64,000 nt of DNA from AWTP1-13 sp050248715 (GCA_050248715.1 JBFWRV010000019.1:27081-91080); one strand, 5' to 3'. Positions 8,648 to 19,120 are shown, counted from the first letter of the stretch. Notes: generated by a model not told the origin, from the sequence alone. Translations and numbers: made by a program.

Positions 8648-8670
8648 CCCCTCCCCACAAGGGGGAGGGG
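8648..8670. terminator. GC-rich hairpin between convergent genes
   Basis: CCCCTCCCC-ACAAG-GGGGAGGGG gives nine perfect base pairs with a 5-base loop. It lies between the rightward small membrane gene (end 8549) and the leftward one (end 8696), so it could end transcription from both sides. No U-tract is present. The same CCCCTCCCC/GGGGAGGGG element is a common dispersed hairpin in GC-rich alphaproteobacteria. Confidence 0.5.
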
Positions 8671-8695
8671 AGCAGAGTCAGCGAGGGGAGCAGCC

Positions 8696-8956
8696 TCAAC
8701 CCTGCTCGAGCCACCAGCGCAGGGCGCGGCCGCCGACGTGGGCAAGGGTCGCAAGCACGATGTTGAGCATGATGCTGACGACGAGATACGTCGTCATTTT
8801 CGTGCTGAAGGGCACCTGTGGATGCTGGCGCAGGAGCTGCATCTTGCGCGCCCAGCCGCCGACCGTCATTGCGGCGGCGCCGGCGAGCGCGAGCCACCAG
8901 GAGCCGCCCGCATAGCCCGCGACCACCATCGCAGCCAGAACCAGGAATTCCAGCAT
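8696..8956 (-). CDS. Small hypothetical membrane protein
   Basis: An 86-residue protein starting MLEFLVLAAMVVAGYAGG, with three predicted hydrophobic stretches (about 2-18, 21-36 and 53-73). Not recognised as a named family. A start seven codons upstream (8976) is possible, but the chosen ATG begins directly at the first membrane segment. The neighbouring genes give no functional hint. Confidence 0.6.
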   Translation of the reverse strand: MLEFLVLAAMVVAGYAGGSWWLALAGAAAMTVGGWARKMQLLRQHPQVPFSTKMTTYLVVSIMLNIVLATLAHVGGRALRWWLEQG

Positions 8957-9021
8957 CGACCCCCCGGCTCGCTGCATGCCCCCGCGTCGCGACGTTCCTC
9001 ACGGCGGCCGCAAAGTCAACC

Positions 9022-10260
9022 CTAGGGCGCAACGCCGATCCGGCGCAGCGCGCCGCGGCCGGCGGCCGCGCCCGTCGCGAATGCCGCCTGCAGCAAATAG
9101 CCGCCGGTCGGCGCCTCCCAGTCGAGCATCTCGCCCGCCGCGAAGACGCCGGGCAGCCGGCGCAGCATGAAAGTCTCGTCGACCTCGTCGAGGGCGATGC
9201 CGCCGGCGGTCGAGATCGCGCGGGCGATGGGCGCCGTTCCCGTCAGGCGCACAGGGGTCGCCTTGATGAGGCCGGCAAGCGCGGACGGAGTGAGTGCGGA
9301 GAGCCGCTGTGCGCTGGCGATGACCGCCTCGTGCAGCAGGCCGATGGCGGCCGGCGACAGGCTCGCGGCCTTGCGCAGGAACGTCGACAGCGACTGCTTG
9401 CCGCGCGGCGCCGCCAGCCGGTGCTCGAGCACGGCGATGGGAACGTCCGGCAGCAGATCGAGGCGCAGGACCGCTTCGCCCGTGGCGGCGATGGCCTCGC
9501 GCAGCGGGGCGGAGAGCGCGTAGATGCCGCCGCCTTCGAGGCCGCCGCGCGTGATGAGCGCTTCGCCGCGCGCCTCGTGGGCGCCGGACGACAGTCCGAG
9601 CCGCTTCAGGGGTGCGCCGGCAAAACGGTCGCGGAAGATGTCGGACCAGCTCGTGAGAAAGCCGCAGTTCGCGGGACGCAGGGGCGCAACGCGCACGCCG
9701 GCGGCGGCGAGCACACCCGCCCACGCGCCGGTCGAGCCGAGCTGCGGCCAGCTTGCCCCGCCGAGCGCCAGAACGGTGGCGTCAGCGGCAGCCGTCACCG
9801 GCCCCGAGGGGCTGGCGAAGGTGAGCGACCCCGCTGCATCCCAGCCGGTCCAGCGATGCCGCAACCTGAAGGCGACGCCCGCCGCATCGAGGCGGCGCAG
9901 CCAGGCGCGCAGCAGCGGCGAGGCCTTCATTGCCTTGGGAAACACGCGCCCGCTCGTGCCGACGAACGTCTCCTGCCCCAGCCCCTCGCACCAGGCGCGC
10001 AACGCCGATGGCGGGAACGCCTCGATTGGCGGCCGCAGGCGGTGCTCGGCGGCACCGTAGCGGGTGAGCAGACGCTGCAGATCCTCGCTGTGGGTGAGGT
10101 TCAGCCCGCCACGGCCCGCCAGCAGGACCTTGCGGCCCGGCGATGCCATGGCGTCATACACGGTGACGCGCGCCCTTCCTTGGACGAGCACCTCGGCCGC
10201 GATCAGCCCGGCCGGGCCGGCACCAATGACGGCGACGTGGGATTGGGAGGGGGCTGGCAT
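9022..10260 (-). CDS. HI0933/YhiN-like flavoprotein, NAD(P)/FAD-dependent oxidoreductase
   Basis: A 412-residue protein with the dinucleotide-binding fold at the N-terminus (VAVIGAGPAGLIAAEVL, residues 9-25), the family signature GRKVLLAGRGGLNLTHSE (about 43-60) and a C-terminal GVFAAGEMLDWEAPTGGYLLQAAFATG, which closes the FAD site. These identify the HI0933/YhiN flavoprotein family (TIGR03862-like). The reaction is not established for the family. The gene stands alone between a convergent small gene and a repeat-containing gap. Confidence 0.93.
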   Translation of the reverse strand: MPAPSQSHVAVIGAGPAGLIAAEVLVQGRARVTVYDAMASPGRKVLLAGRGGLNLTHSEDLQRLLTRYGAAEHRLRPPIEAFPPSALRAWCEGLGQETFVGTSGRVFPKAMKASPLLRAWLRRLDAAGVAFRLRHRWTGWDAAGSLTFASPSGPVTAAADATVLALGGASWPQLGSTGAWAGVLAAAGVRVAPLRPANCGFLTSWSDIFRDRFAGAPLKRLGLSSGAHEARGEALITRGGLEGGGIYALSAPLREAIAATGEAVLRLDLLPDVPIAVLEHRLAAPRGKQSLSTFLRKAASLSPAAIGLLHEAVIASAQRLSALTPSALAGLIKATPVRLTGTAPIARAISTAGGIALDEVDETFMLRRLPGVFAAGEMLDWEAPTGGYLLQAAFATGAAAGRGALRRIGVAP

Positions 10261-10339
10261 TTGCCTGCAAGTGTAGCGCGGCGCGGCTGGGCTAGAGGAA
10301 TCTCCGATCAGCTCTGCTTGCGGTCATGCCGGAACTCAC

Positions 10340-10435
10340 CCCGGCTCGGAGGGATGCAGGGCCGCGGTCGCAAACCGCGGCCCCTGGGTCCCGGCTCTCG
10401 GGCTACGCCCTCGGCGGGGATGACAGGATTTCATG
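10340..10435. repeat. Family B dispersed repeat with CCGCGG hairpin
   Basis: The stretch contains a CCGCGGT-CGCAA-ACCGCGG hairpin followed by CCCCTGGGTCCCGGCTCTCGGGCTACGCCCTCGGCGGGGATGACAGG in two halves. Similar text (CCTGGATCCCGG ... GGCCGGGATGACAGG) occurs at 36588-36675, 52140-52205, 59855-59975 and 63460-63625. It is an intergenic element with no coding potential. Confidence 0.75.
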
Positions 10436-10475
10436 GCAGGCCGGCCTGTGCGTTCGCGGCGATCGAATGCGGGGC

Positions 10476-11420
10476 CTACTTCAGGCCGCGGCCGAGGCGC
10501 CACATCTCCTCCTGCACGCGGATGTCGGCGAGGATGCGGTCGAGGAGGAGGCACGTGCGCTTGAAGAGCTCGGAGTCCTCGCGATAGTCGGCCGGCGCGA
10601 AGAAATCGCAGCGCTCCGCCTTGAAAAGCTCCACGCACTTGGCCTTGCCCTTGCCCGGCGGATGCACGGCAATCGCATGGCCGCCGTTCTTGCGCGTCAC
10701 GGCCATGGAGGGAACGTCCGTGTCGCCGTCGCCGAAGTAGATCATGTTGGAGAACGGGATCGGCCGCGCATCCTCGGGCATGTGCTGGTTGATGTTCTCG
10801 CCCAGGTCCTCGATGCCCTTGTTGATGCGGAAGAGGTACTGCGTCTTGCCGGTGTCGGTAATGACGCGCTTGGGGTAGGGCAGCTCGTAGGCCTCGAAGG
10901 AGTATTCGGAGGCGAACACGTTGTGGAAGCGCTTGTAGATGCTGGTGCCCTCCACGATCTCGGTGAGGCCCGACGAGATCAGGTAGTGGCGCAGGTGCAC
11001 GCCGTGGCTCTGGGCGTGGCTCTTGACATAGGCGCCGATGGCATCGAACCAGGCTTCCACGCCCGGATAGAACTCGACGCGCCTGCCCTGGGCCACGAGG
11101 TCGCGCCGATCGATGCGCACGCCCTTGGCCTTCGCCTTCTTGTACATGAGGTGCATGTAGGTGATGAGCGGATCGGCCTGGGTCTTGCGGGCGAGCTCGT
11201 TGCTCTCCGCCCAGAACGCGGCGGCGTCCGCGCCGATCTGAGGCAGGAAGGCGTATTCCTGCATGGGGCGCGGACTGAGGGTGCCGTCGAAATCGTAGAC
11301 GAGAGCGATGGTCTTCTTCTCGAACTTCGGCACCTGAATGCGGCGCGCGCCCGGCCCGGCGCCCGCCTCGGGTGCCTCGTCCTCGACCGCCCTGCGCCGG
11401 CCGCCGGTTCGCTCGACCAT
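10476..11420 (-). CDS. HAD-superfamily hydrolase
   Basis: A 314-residue haloacid-dehalogenase-like phosphatase. Motif I is VYDFDGTLSP (nucleophile Asp43 and acid/base Asp45), motif II is LISSGLTEIVEG, and the motif III/IV region is MIYFGDGDTDVPSM. A cap domain of about 100 residues separates motifs I and II. The first 30 or so residues are arginine/alanine-rich and poorly conserved in look, so the true start may lie downstream at the next methionine. The substrate is unknown. Confidence 0.9.
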   Translation of the reverse strand: MVERTGGRRRAVEDEAPEAGAGPGARRIQVPKFEKKTIALVYDFDGTLSPRPMQEYAFLPQIGADAAAFWAESNELARKTQADPLITYMHLMYKKAKAKGVRIDRRDLVAQGRRVEFYPGVEAWFDAIGAYVKSHAQSHGVHLRHYLISSGLTEIVEGTSIYKRFHNVFASEYSFEAYELPYPKRVITDTGKTQYLFRINKGIEDLGENINQHMPEDARPIPFSNMIYFGDGDTDVPSMAVTRKNGGHAIAVHPPGKGKAKCVELFKAERCDFFAPADYREDSELFKRTCLLLDRILADIRVQEEMWRLGRGLK

Positions 11421-11585
11421 GGGTGTGCTGCCTGAAAAGTTGGCCCTGGCTCTTGGTCCTCAGCTTCAGCCGATTCGTGTGGCATCTCAAAGTCGGAGGC
11501 ACCGCCCTCCACGTGTTCCTCCGCCGCGATGACCTGCGGCGTAGCCGCGCTTGGCAGCGGCGATGGTCGCACCTACCATCGGGGC

Positions 11586-12875
11586 ATGAGGGCAAAGCAG
11601 GGCAGGGGCGGAATCAAGCAGACGGGCGGCAGGGGTCGGGCGCCGCGCTTCGGCACCGCGCTGATGGCGCGTCTCGATGCCCTGGCACAGTTCACGGAGG
11701 TGGAAGGGGAGCTCACGCGCCGCTACCTGAGCCCCCCGCACCTCGAGGCCATGCGCCGGGTCGCCGCCTGGATGGCCGATGCCGGCATGAGCGTGCGCAC
11801 CGACCCGCTGTGCAGCGTGTTCGGCCGCTATGAGGGCCGCGCGGCAAACGCGCCCGCGATCATGCTGGGGTCGCATATCGACACGGTGGTCAATGCCGGC
11901 AAATACGACGGCAACCTCGGCGTGCTCGCGGCGATTGCCGTCGTGGAAGAGCTGGCACGCACGGGAGAGCGACTGGCGCATGCAATCGAGGTGGCAGCCT
12001 TCGGCGAGGAGGAAGGATCGCGCTTTCCGACCCACATTCTCACCTCCTCGGCGCTGACGGGCGCCGCCACGCCGGCGCTGCTCGACCTGAAGGATGCGGA
12101 CGGCATCTCCGTGCGCGAGGCGCTGGCCGCCGCCGGGGGCGATGCCGCAGCCTACCGGGCCTGCCGGAGAAAGAAGGGCGAGATTGCGGCCTATCTCGAG
12201 TTGCATATCGAGCAGGGTCCCGTGCTCGAGGACGAAGGCTTGGCACTCGGCGCCGTCACCGCCATCCAGGGCTCGCTGCGCCTGCGCGTGACGGTCGAGG
12301 GGTTCGCGGGGCATGCCGGCACGGTGCCGATGGGCTCGCGCCGCGACGCGCTCGCAGCCGCCAGCGAGATGATCCTGGCCGTCGAGCGCACGGCGCTCGC
12401 CACGCCCGATCTCGTCGCCACGGTCGGCCGCCTGAGGCCGCTCCCCGGCATCACCAACGTGATCCCGGGCAGCGTCGAGTTCACGATCGACATGCGCAGC
12501 CCCTCCGACGCCGTGCGGCGCAAGGCCGGCAAGGCGCTGCTGGCAACGCTCGGGGAAATCGCCAGGCGGCGGCGTGTGAAGGTCGAGGCCGAGACGTACC
12601 AGGAGAACCCCGCGGTGGTGCTGGATGCCGGCGTGGTCGATACGGTGGCCGACGCCATATCCGCCTGCGGTCACGCGCCCAAGCGCCTTCCCTCCGGGGC
12701 GGGCCACGACGCCATGATCATGCAGAACTTCTGCCCCTCCGGCATGATCTTCCTGCGCTGCAAGGACGGCATCAGCCACAACCCCGCGGAATCGATCACG
12801 GTCGGGGATGCAGACCTCGGCGTAAGGGTGCTGCTGGAGGCCGCGCTGCGCCTCGATCGGCGATTTGCAGGCTGA
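11586..12875 (+). CDS. Zn-dependent hydantoinase/carbamoylase family amidohydrolase (allantoate amidohydrolase-like)
   Basis: A 429-residue enzyme of the M20 metallopeptidase-like group that includes allantoate amidohydrolase, N-carbamoyl-L-amino-acid hydrolase and beta-ureidopropionase. Metal and catalytic motifs are GSHIDTV, AGKYDGNLGV, the FGEEEGSRFP glutamates, LHIEQGPVLE, FAGHAGTVPMGSR and PSGAGHDAMIMQNFCP. The ATG at 11586 is chosen; ATG 11664 begins at MARLDALAQF, where conservation starts, and is an alternative. It lies 6 bp before a second M20 gene and is probably co-transcribed with it. The exact substrate is open. Confidence 0.92.
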   Translation: MRAKQGRGGIKQTGGRGRAPRFGTALMARLDALAQFTEVEGELTRRYLSPPHLEAMRRVAAWMADAGMSVRTDPLCSVFGRYEGRAANAPAIMLGSHIDTVVNAGKYDGNLGVLAAIAVVEELARTGERLAHAIEVAAFGEEEGSRFPTHILTSSALTGAATPALLDLKDADGISVREALAAAGGDAAAYRACRRKKGEIAAYLELHIEQGPVLEDEGLALGAVTAIQGSLRLRVTVEGFAGHAGTVPMGSRRDALAAASEMILAVERTALATPDLVATVGRLRPLPGITNVIPGSVEFTIDMRSPSDAVRRKAGKALLATLGEIARRRRVKVEAETYQENPAVVLDAGVVDTVADAISACGHAPKRLPSGAGHDAMIMQNFCPSGMIFLRCKDGISHNPAESITVGDADLGVRVLLEAALRLDRRFAG

Positions 12876-12881
12876 CCTAGC

Positions 12882-14114
12882 ATGCCGGCAGCGCTGCAAC
12901 AGAAAATCACCAAGCTGGTCGAGGCGCGCTTCGAGGAAGAGGTGGCGTTCCTGCGCGAGCTGGTGCGCGTGCCCACCGATACGCCGCCGGGCGACAACGC
13001 GCCCCACGCCGAGCGAACGGCCGCCCTTCTGGAAGCCATGGGCTACACCGTGGAGCGCCACCCGGTGCCGGCGCGGCAGGTGCGGGCGGCGGGCCTCGCT
13101 TCGCTGACCAATCTCATCGTGCGGCGGCGTTTCGGCGCGGGGCCGACCATTGCCCTCAACGCCCACGGCGACGTTGTGCCTCCGGGCGCCGGCTGGACCA
13201 GGCCTCCCTACGAGGGGGTGATCGAGGGTGGACGCATGTACGGGCGCGGCGTCGCCGTGTCCAAGTCCGACTTCGCCACCTACACGTTCGCCCTGCGCGC
13301 GCTGGAAGCACTGGGGCGGCCGCTCGCGGGCGCCATCGAATTGCACTTCACCTATGATGAGGAATTCGGCGGACTGCTGGGCCCAGGTACCCTGCTGCGA
13401 ACCGGCGCTACCAAGCCAGACCTCGCCATTGGCCCGGGCTTCTCCTACGCCGTCGTCACCGCGCATAACGGCTGCCTGCAATTGGAGGTGACGGTGCACG
13501 GGAAATCGGCGCACGCGGCGATGCCCGAGACCGGCCATGACGCGCTGGAGGCGGCAACGCGCATTCTCCACGCGCTCTATGCGGAGCGACGGAGCTACGC
13601 ATCGACGCGATCGGCGGTTCCAGGCATCGGCAGCCCGAACCTGACCGTGGGACGCATCGAGGGGGGCATCAACACCAACGTCGTGCCGGACCGCGTCACC
13701 CTGAAGCTCGACCGGCGCATGACCCCCGAGGAGGACCCCGCCGAGGCCGAGCGGCGCCTCAAGGCTGTGATCCGCGGAGCGGTGAAGGGGCTGGCCGGCA
13801 TCAAGGTCGACGTGCGCCGGCTGCTGCTGGCGCGTGCGCTCGCACCGCTTCCCGGTCACGAGCGCCTGGCGGACGCGATCCGTGCACGGGCTCAAGCCGT
13901 GCTCGGCGAGGCCATCCCCGCCACCGGCTCGCCGCTCTACACCGACGCACGCCTCTATGCGGAAGCGGGCGTGCCGACCGTGCTCTACGGCGCCGGCCCG
14001 CGCTCCATCCTGGAGGCCAACGCCAAGCGTGCCGACGAGAACCTGGCGCTCGACGACCTCAAGCACGCGACCGTGGTTGTGGCCTTGGTGCTGGCCGACC
14101 TGCTGGCGGCGTGA
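12882..14114 (+). CDS. M20 family ArgE/DapE-type deacylase/peptidase
   Basis: A 410-residue cytosolic metallohydrolase. It shows the M20 motifs NAHGDVVPPG (metal His, Asp and Asp neighbour), RMYGRGVAVSKSDFA, FTYDEEFGG (catalytic Glu-Glu) and a dimerisation domain with GKSAHAAMPETGHDALEAA. The second metal site uses residues around the TGSPLYTDAR stretch. It follows the allantoate-amidohydrolase-like gene by 6 bp. Together the pair suggests scavenging of N-acyl or carbamoyl amino compounds, which is inference. Confidence 0.9.
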   Translation: MPAALQQKITKLVEARFEEEVAFLRELVRVPTDTPPGDNAPHAERTAALLEAMGYTVERHPVPARQVRAAGLASLTNLIVRRRFGAGPTIALNAHGDVVPPGAGWTRPPYEGVIEGGRMYGRGVAVSKSDFATYTFALRALEALGRPLAGAIELHFTYDEEFGGLLGPGTLLRTGATKPDLAIGPGFSYAVVTAHNGCLQLEVTVHGKSAHAAMPETGHDALEAATRILHALYAERRSYASTRSAVPGIGSPNLTVGRIEGGINTNVVPDRVTLKLDRRMTPEEDPAEAERRLKAVIRGAVKGLAGIKVDVRRLLLARALAPLPGHERLADAIRARAQAVLGEAIPATGSPLYTDARLYAEAGVPTVLYGAGPRSILEANAKRADENLALDDLKHATVVVALVLADLLAA

Positions 14115-14141
14115 TCTGGCACTTTGGCAACATGCGTCGCG

Positions 14142-14234
14142 ATGATAATCTGCCGGGATGCCAAAAACCGTCGCTACGCCGATCCCGATGCGGTGGCGGC
14201 ATTCTTCGCGCGCTTCGGCACGCCGATCGGATGA
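14142..14234 (+). pseudogene. Possible antitoxin remnant upstream of the ParE-like gene
   Basis: A 30-codon frame (MIICRDAKNRRYADPDAVAA to FFARFGTPIG) whose stop codon overlaps the start of the ParE-like gene (GGATGA), the coupling normal for toxin-antitoxin operons. The RRYADPDAVAAFFARFG end looks like a conserved protein tail rather than random coding. It is too short for a full antitoxin, so it is either a truncated one or a very small partner. No family assignment is possible. Confidence 0.35.
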
Positions 14235-14506
14235 GCGTCGTCTTTCGAGAGGAGGCCCTTGCCGATCTCGATGAAATCGTTCGCTACGTCGGCCAGTACA
14301 GCCCTGCCGCGGCGACCCGCGTCGTGAATCGTATCCACCAAGTCATCTACGGAACGATTGATCGATTTCCCTAGAGCGGCAGGCCCAACCCCGCCAACAA
14401 TACACGCGAATATGCCGTCCCCGGCTTGCCGTATCTCGTGATCTATGTCCCGACGGCAGAACTCATTCACACCTCTCGCAATCCCGGCGCCAAACGGCGA
14501 CCCTAG
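14231..14506 (+). pseudogene. RelE/ParE-family toxin gene interrupted by an in-frame amber codon
   Basis: The frame reads MSVVFREEALADLDEIVRY with VGQYSPAAATRVVNRIHQVI, as in ParE/RelE toxins, up to DRFP. There a TAG (14372-14374) stops it. Without any frame change it then continues SGRPNPANNTREYAVPGLPY and LVIYVPTAELIHTSRNPGAK, the expected C-terminal half. The full frame has 92 codons, the normal toxin length. A single substitution at an expected arginine or lysine codon explains the damage. A toxin of this type would inhibit gyrase or cleave mRNA when intact. Confidence 0.75.
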
Positions 14507-14549
14507 TCGAGCCGAAGGTCCGGGGCGGTGTCGGCGATTCCGAGGCGGA

Positions 14550-15425
14550 TCAGGCCACCTGCTGCACGGGCGAGGGCACGTCCTTGGTGGTGACGCGGCG
14601 CAGGTCGCGGGGGTGGACCGCATCGTCGTAGGGCCGGCCGCGGTGCAGCGTGCAGCGGTTGTCCCAGATCACCAGATCGCCGACGCGCCAGGTGTGGCGA
14701 TGCACGAACTCGCGCTGGGTCGCGTGCTCCGTCAGGTCGCGCAGCAGCAGGCGGCCGTCCGGCATCGGCCAGCTCACGACATGGGAGGCATGCGAGCCGA
14801 GGTAGAGCGTCTTGCGCCCGGAGCCCGGATGCACGCGCACCAAGCGGTGCCGGGCCGGGGGCAGCGCCGCGCGCTCGGCGTCCGTATAGTCGGTGTGGCC
14901 GAGCTGGCCGCGCGAGTGGAAGATCGAATGCTCGACCACGAGGTCCTCGATCCTGGCCTGCAGCGCGGGCGTCAGCGCATCGTAGGCGGCGCGCAGGTCG
15001 GCGAACTCGGTCTCGCCTCCGACCGGGGGAACGACGTGGGCGAACAGCATGGAGAGCGCACCCGGCACCACGCGAAACGAGGCATCGGAATGCCAGAGCT
15101 GGTTGCCGAGCGCATCGAGGCGGCGATGGTCGTCGCGCGCCCTGAGCTGGTTCTTGGCATCGAGGTTGGAAATGTCGGCGAGCTCGGCGTGCTTCAGGCG
15201 CTGCTGGACACGGTGGTTGCGGGGCGGCTCGATGCCGCCAAACAGGCGGCCGACACCCAGCAGGCGATCGTCATCGAGCGACTGCTCATGGAACACGAGC
15301 ACGGCGTGACGGTCGATGGCATCGCTCAGTTGGCGAACCGCATCCGGCGCCAGGGTGGGAGAGAGCTCGACGCCGGCGACGTCACCGACGAACTCGGGGT
15401 GCAGCTGGCGCACGGTGATGGTCAT
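14550..15425 (-). CDS. TauD/TfdA family Fe(II)/2-oxoglutarate-dependent dioxygenase
   Basis: A 291-residue oxygenase. The iron-binding HxD is WHSDASF (His112, Asp114), with the distal histidine in NRCTLHRGRPYD and the 2-oxoglutarate-binding arginine shortly after (DLRRVTTKD). The N-terminus MTITVRQLHPEFVGDVAGVEL is typical of the TfdA branch. These enzymes hydroxylate taurine, phenoxyacetates or other small organics. The substrate is not determinable from this sequence. It is followed on the same strand by no further gene before the toxin remnant. Confidence 0.9.
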   Translation of the reverse strand: MTITVRQLHPEFVGDVAGVELSPTLAPDAVRQLSDAIDRHAVLVFHEQSLDDDRLLGVGRLFGGIEPPRNHRVQQRLKHAELADISNLDAKNQLRARDDHRRLDALGNQLWHSDASFRVVPGALSMLFAHVVPPVGGETEFADLRAAYDALTPALQARIEDLVVEHSIFHSRGQLGHTDYTDAERAALPPARHRLVRVHPGSGRKTLYLGSHASHVVSWPMPDGRLLLRDLTEHATQREFVHRHTWRVGDLVIWDNRCTLHRGRPYDDAVHPRDLRRVTTKDVPSPVQQVA

Positions 15426-15510
15426 CGCGTCCTCCGCCCGGCTTGCTTGGGCCCGAAATTCATTTGCCGCGACATTGAAAGGCCAGACCGCACGGTCGTC
15501 AAATGGCGCT

Positions 15511-15837
15511 TCAGTCCGAATCCGACCAGTCGATGAGCGCCTCGCATCCGCACGTCTCGCATCGGAAATAATCGTCTTTCGCGTCGGATGGGATGGGAAC
15601 GAGCACCGACTGGGCTTCGTGACGAACCCAGCAATTCGGGCATTGATACTGTTCCCCGATCTGAACCTGAAAACTCGAAAGGCGCTCGCGCGCGAGGTCC
15701 ATCGACCCGAGCTCGGCTCGTATGTCCCGCGCATGCGCTTCCAGGCGAAGAAGTTCCGCATCGAGGGCTGAGCGGCGGCTCTGCAATTCCTCGCCGATCT
15801 CCTGGGCGAGGTCGGACAAATTCCGCACGATGGACAT
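15511..15837 (-). CDS. Small coiled-coil protein with zinc-ribbon-like cysteines
   Basis: A 108-residue hypothetical protein. Residues 1-60 are helical and charged (LSDLAQEIGEELQSRRSALD and onward), suggesting a coiled coil. The C-terminal half has two cysteine pairs, CPNC and CETCGC, spaced like a zinc ribbon. The start at 15837 is supported by a strong GAGGAGGG ribosome binding site. No named family is recognised. The gene lies 85 bp upstream of the dioxygenase gene on the same strand. Confidence 0.75.
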   Translation of the reverse strand: MSIVRNLSDLAQEIGEELQSRRSALDAELLRLEAHARDIRAELGSMDLARERLSSFQVQIGEQYQCPNCWVRHEAQSVLVPIPSDAKDDYFRCETCGCEALIDWSDSD

Positions 15838-16098
15838 GCATCCCTCCTCACAGCCCGATGGTATCCCTCGCATTTCCAGCCGGCAAGAACGGCGGCTTCC
15901 CGCGGTGGGCAGCGGTTGAAGGCGCCTCGCCCGAACGGGCGTTCCCGCGGTCTGCTCGTGCGATAAGGATGGGTATTTCCGGGCGCAACCCCAATCCGCA
16001 TCGGAACCGGTACGCCTGCAACTGCCGCCTTGTGCAGCCCTCGCGGCGCACATAGAGTCAATTCTCGCTTGGCCGGTCGGTGCGCCGGGAAATGCGTC

Positions 16099-16269
16099 AT
16101 GGCGGACAGGCCAAAAACCCAGAAGGGCTCGCAGGCGGAGGATCGGCGCCAGCGCCTTGCGGCTGCGCTCCGGGAGAACCTCGGCAAGCGCAAGGCGCAG
16201 GCCCGCGCCCGCGCTGCGGCGGAAAAGTCACAGCCCGGCCCCGACATCGACCCGGGCGGAAAGACGTGA
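16099..16269 (+). CDS. Small basic protein preceding murA
   Basis: A 56-residue protein starting MADRPKTQKGSQAEDRRQRL, with the basic helical stretch AALRENLGKRKAQARARAA. Short proteins with this RENLxxRKAQxR pattern commonly precede murA in Rhizobiales, so the gene is likely real despite its size. The function is unknown. It lies 54 bp upstream of murA on the same strand. The 260 bp before it show no other gene. Confidence 0.7.
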   Translation: MADRPKTQKGSQAEDRRQRLAAALRENLGKRKAQARARAAAEKSQPGPDIDPGGKT

Positions 16270-16323
16270 GCGATCTTGTTGCGTAGAGTGCGCTGCAGCA
16301 AAAGCGAAGAACGGGGCTCACTC

Positions 16324-17608
<1,285 letters not shown>

Positions 17609-17616
<8 letters not shown>

Positions 17617-18499
17617 GGGCGGCAAACGCCGCGGGTATCCGGCCCGGGCTGCCCGGGGACTTGCCGCTATTGTCGCTCTCTACCTTGCCGCCGCCTATGT
17701 CGTGCTGCCGGCGCTGTGGTCGCACTACGAGCATCAACCGGGGCTGGCGGCGCGGCCGATGGTCACCGTCACACCGCAAGGCATTCCCGGCGATCCCCTG
17801 AACGTCGGTCTCGTCGGCTCGCGTGCCGAGGTCATGCGGGCAATGAGGGCAGCCGGCTGGCACCCCGCCGATCCCATCACGCTCGCAAGCTCGCTCGAGA
17901 TCGGCCTCAGCGTCGCGCTTGTTCGGCCCTACGTGGATGCGCCCGTAAGCACGCTGATGTATCAGGGACGGCGGCAAGACCTGGCCTTCGAGAAACCGGT
18001 CGGCCGCAGCGCGGAACACCGCCACCACGTCCGGTTCTGGCTCACGCTCCCATCCGGCGCGGAGGGACGCGAGGTCTGGCTGGGTGCGGCGAGCTTCGAC
18101 CGCAGCGTCGGCTTCAGCCACGACACCGGACAGATCACGCATCACATCGACCCCGACCTGGATGCGGAGCGCGCCTTCGTCATGGAGAGCGTCGCGGCGG
18201 CGGGCACGCTCGCACAGATCTACGAGGTCGCGGGCGCCGGGCCGACCCTCAACGGGCGCAACGGGGGCGGCGACCGCTATTTCACCGACGGGGAGATCGT
18301 CATCGGTGTTCTGAGGCCGACTGTCGATGCTGCGGCACCGCCACCGCGCCGGCTCCCGAGCCCGGCTGCGACGGCCCTGAAGGGGCGCGTCTGGGCTGCC
18401 ATTCTCGCGGCGGGCCGCTCGCTGGGCCTCGTGCCGGTGCCCCACACGCTGCAAGGCGGGGAGCAGGCGCTGTCACCCTGCCCGCCGGCCGCCGGCTGA
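17609..18499 (+). CDS. LssY C-terminal-domain protein
   Basis: A 296-residue protein with one N-terminal membrane anchor (about residues 17-36). It is followed by the LssY_C-type domain, recognisable from DPLNVGLVGSRAEVMRAMRA, APVSTLMYQGRRQDLAFEKP and RHHVRFWLTLP. LssY was described with the Legionella type I secretion locus; the domain's activity is unknown. It overlaps the murA end by 8 bp and separates murA from the DUF2948 gene, which is not the usual arrangement. A proline-rich tail follows the domain. Confidence 0.82.
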
Positions 18500-18618
18500 G
18501 CCCCGTTCCAGCCCGCAGTTGTATGCCGGCGACCGCTTCGCTATCACTGCCCCGGCGCGGGTCGGGCATTGGGCCTGATCCGGCATCGAACGCGAGCACG
18601 CTTCGAGGACATACACCA

Positions 18619-19080
18619 ATGCCGGAGCTGAAGCTCATCGCCTTCGATGCCGAGGACCTCGCCGTGATGTCGGCGCACCTGCAGGATGCCGTGCTCAGGG
18701 TCGGCGACATCGCCTATTTGCCGCGCGAGCGCCGATTTGCGGCGATCGTCAATCGCTTCGACTGGCCCGAGGCCCTCGATGGCGCCGACGGCAAGCCCGC
18801 AACCTATACACGCCGCCGTTCCGGCCTGCGCTTCGAGCGCGTGCTCGGCGCCAAGCTGATGGGCATCGACCTCTCCCGCAAGGACACGGTGCTGGAGCTC
18901 CTGGCACTGAGCTTCGAGCCCGCGGAAGCGCCCGGCGGCAGCGTGATCATTCATTTCGCCGGCGGAAGCGCGATCAAGCTCGAAGCCGAATGCGTCGAGG
19001 CCGAGCTGAAGGACCTGGGACCGGTTTGGCGCGCGACCTCCATGCCCAGCCATCCGGACGACGACCCAGCCCCAGCGTGA
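18619..19080 (+). CDS. DUF2948 family protein
   Basis: A 153-residue cytosolic protein starting MPELKLIAFDAEDLAVMSAH, with LQDAVLRVGDIAYLPRERRF and the conserved end FAGGSAIKLEAECVEAELKD. It belongs to DUF2948, a family nearly always encoded between murA and hisD in alphaproteobacteria. Its function is unknown. The gene sits 41 bp before hisD in the same direction. Confidence 0.93.
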   Translation: MPELKLIAFDAEDLAVMSAHLQDAVLRVGDIAYLPRERRFAAIVNRFDWPEALDGADGKPATYTRRRSGLRFERVLGAKLMGIDLSRKDTVLELLALSFEPAEAPGGSVIIHFAGGSAIKLEAECVEAELKDLGPVWRATSMPSHPDDDPAPA

Positions 19081-19120
19081 CCCATGACGGCGGCTCGAGC
19101 GCCGCCGGCCGGAGCCAGCC

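Noticed and set aside
11487..14066. Minus-strand open frame of 859 codons opposite the two M20-type genes
   Set aside because: It is a shadow of two well-supported genes on the plus strand, with no recognisable domain.
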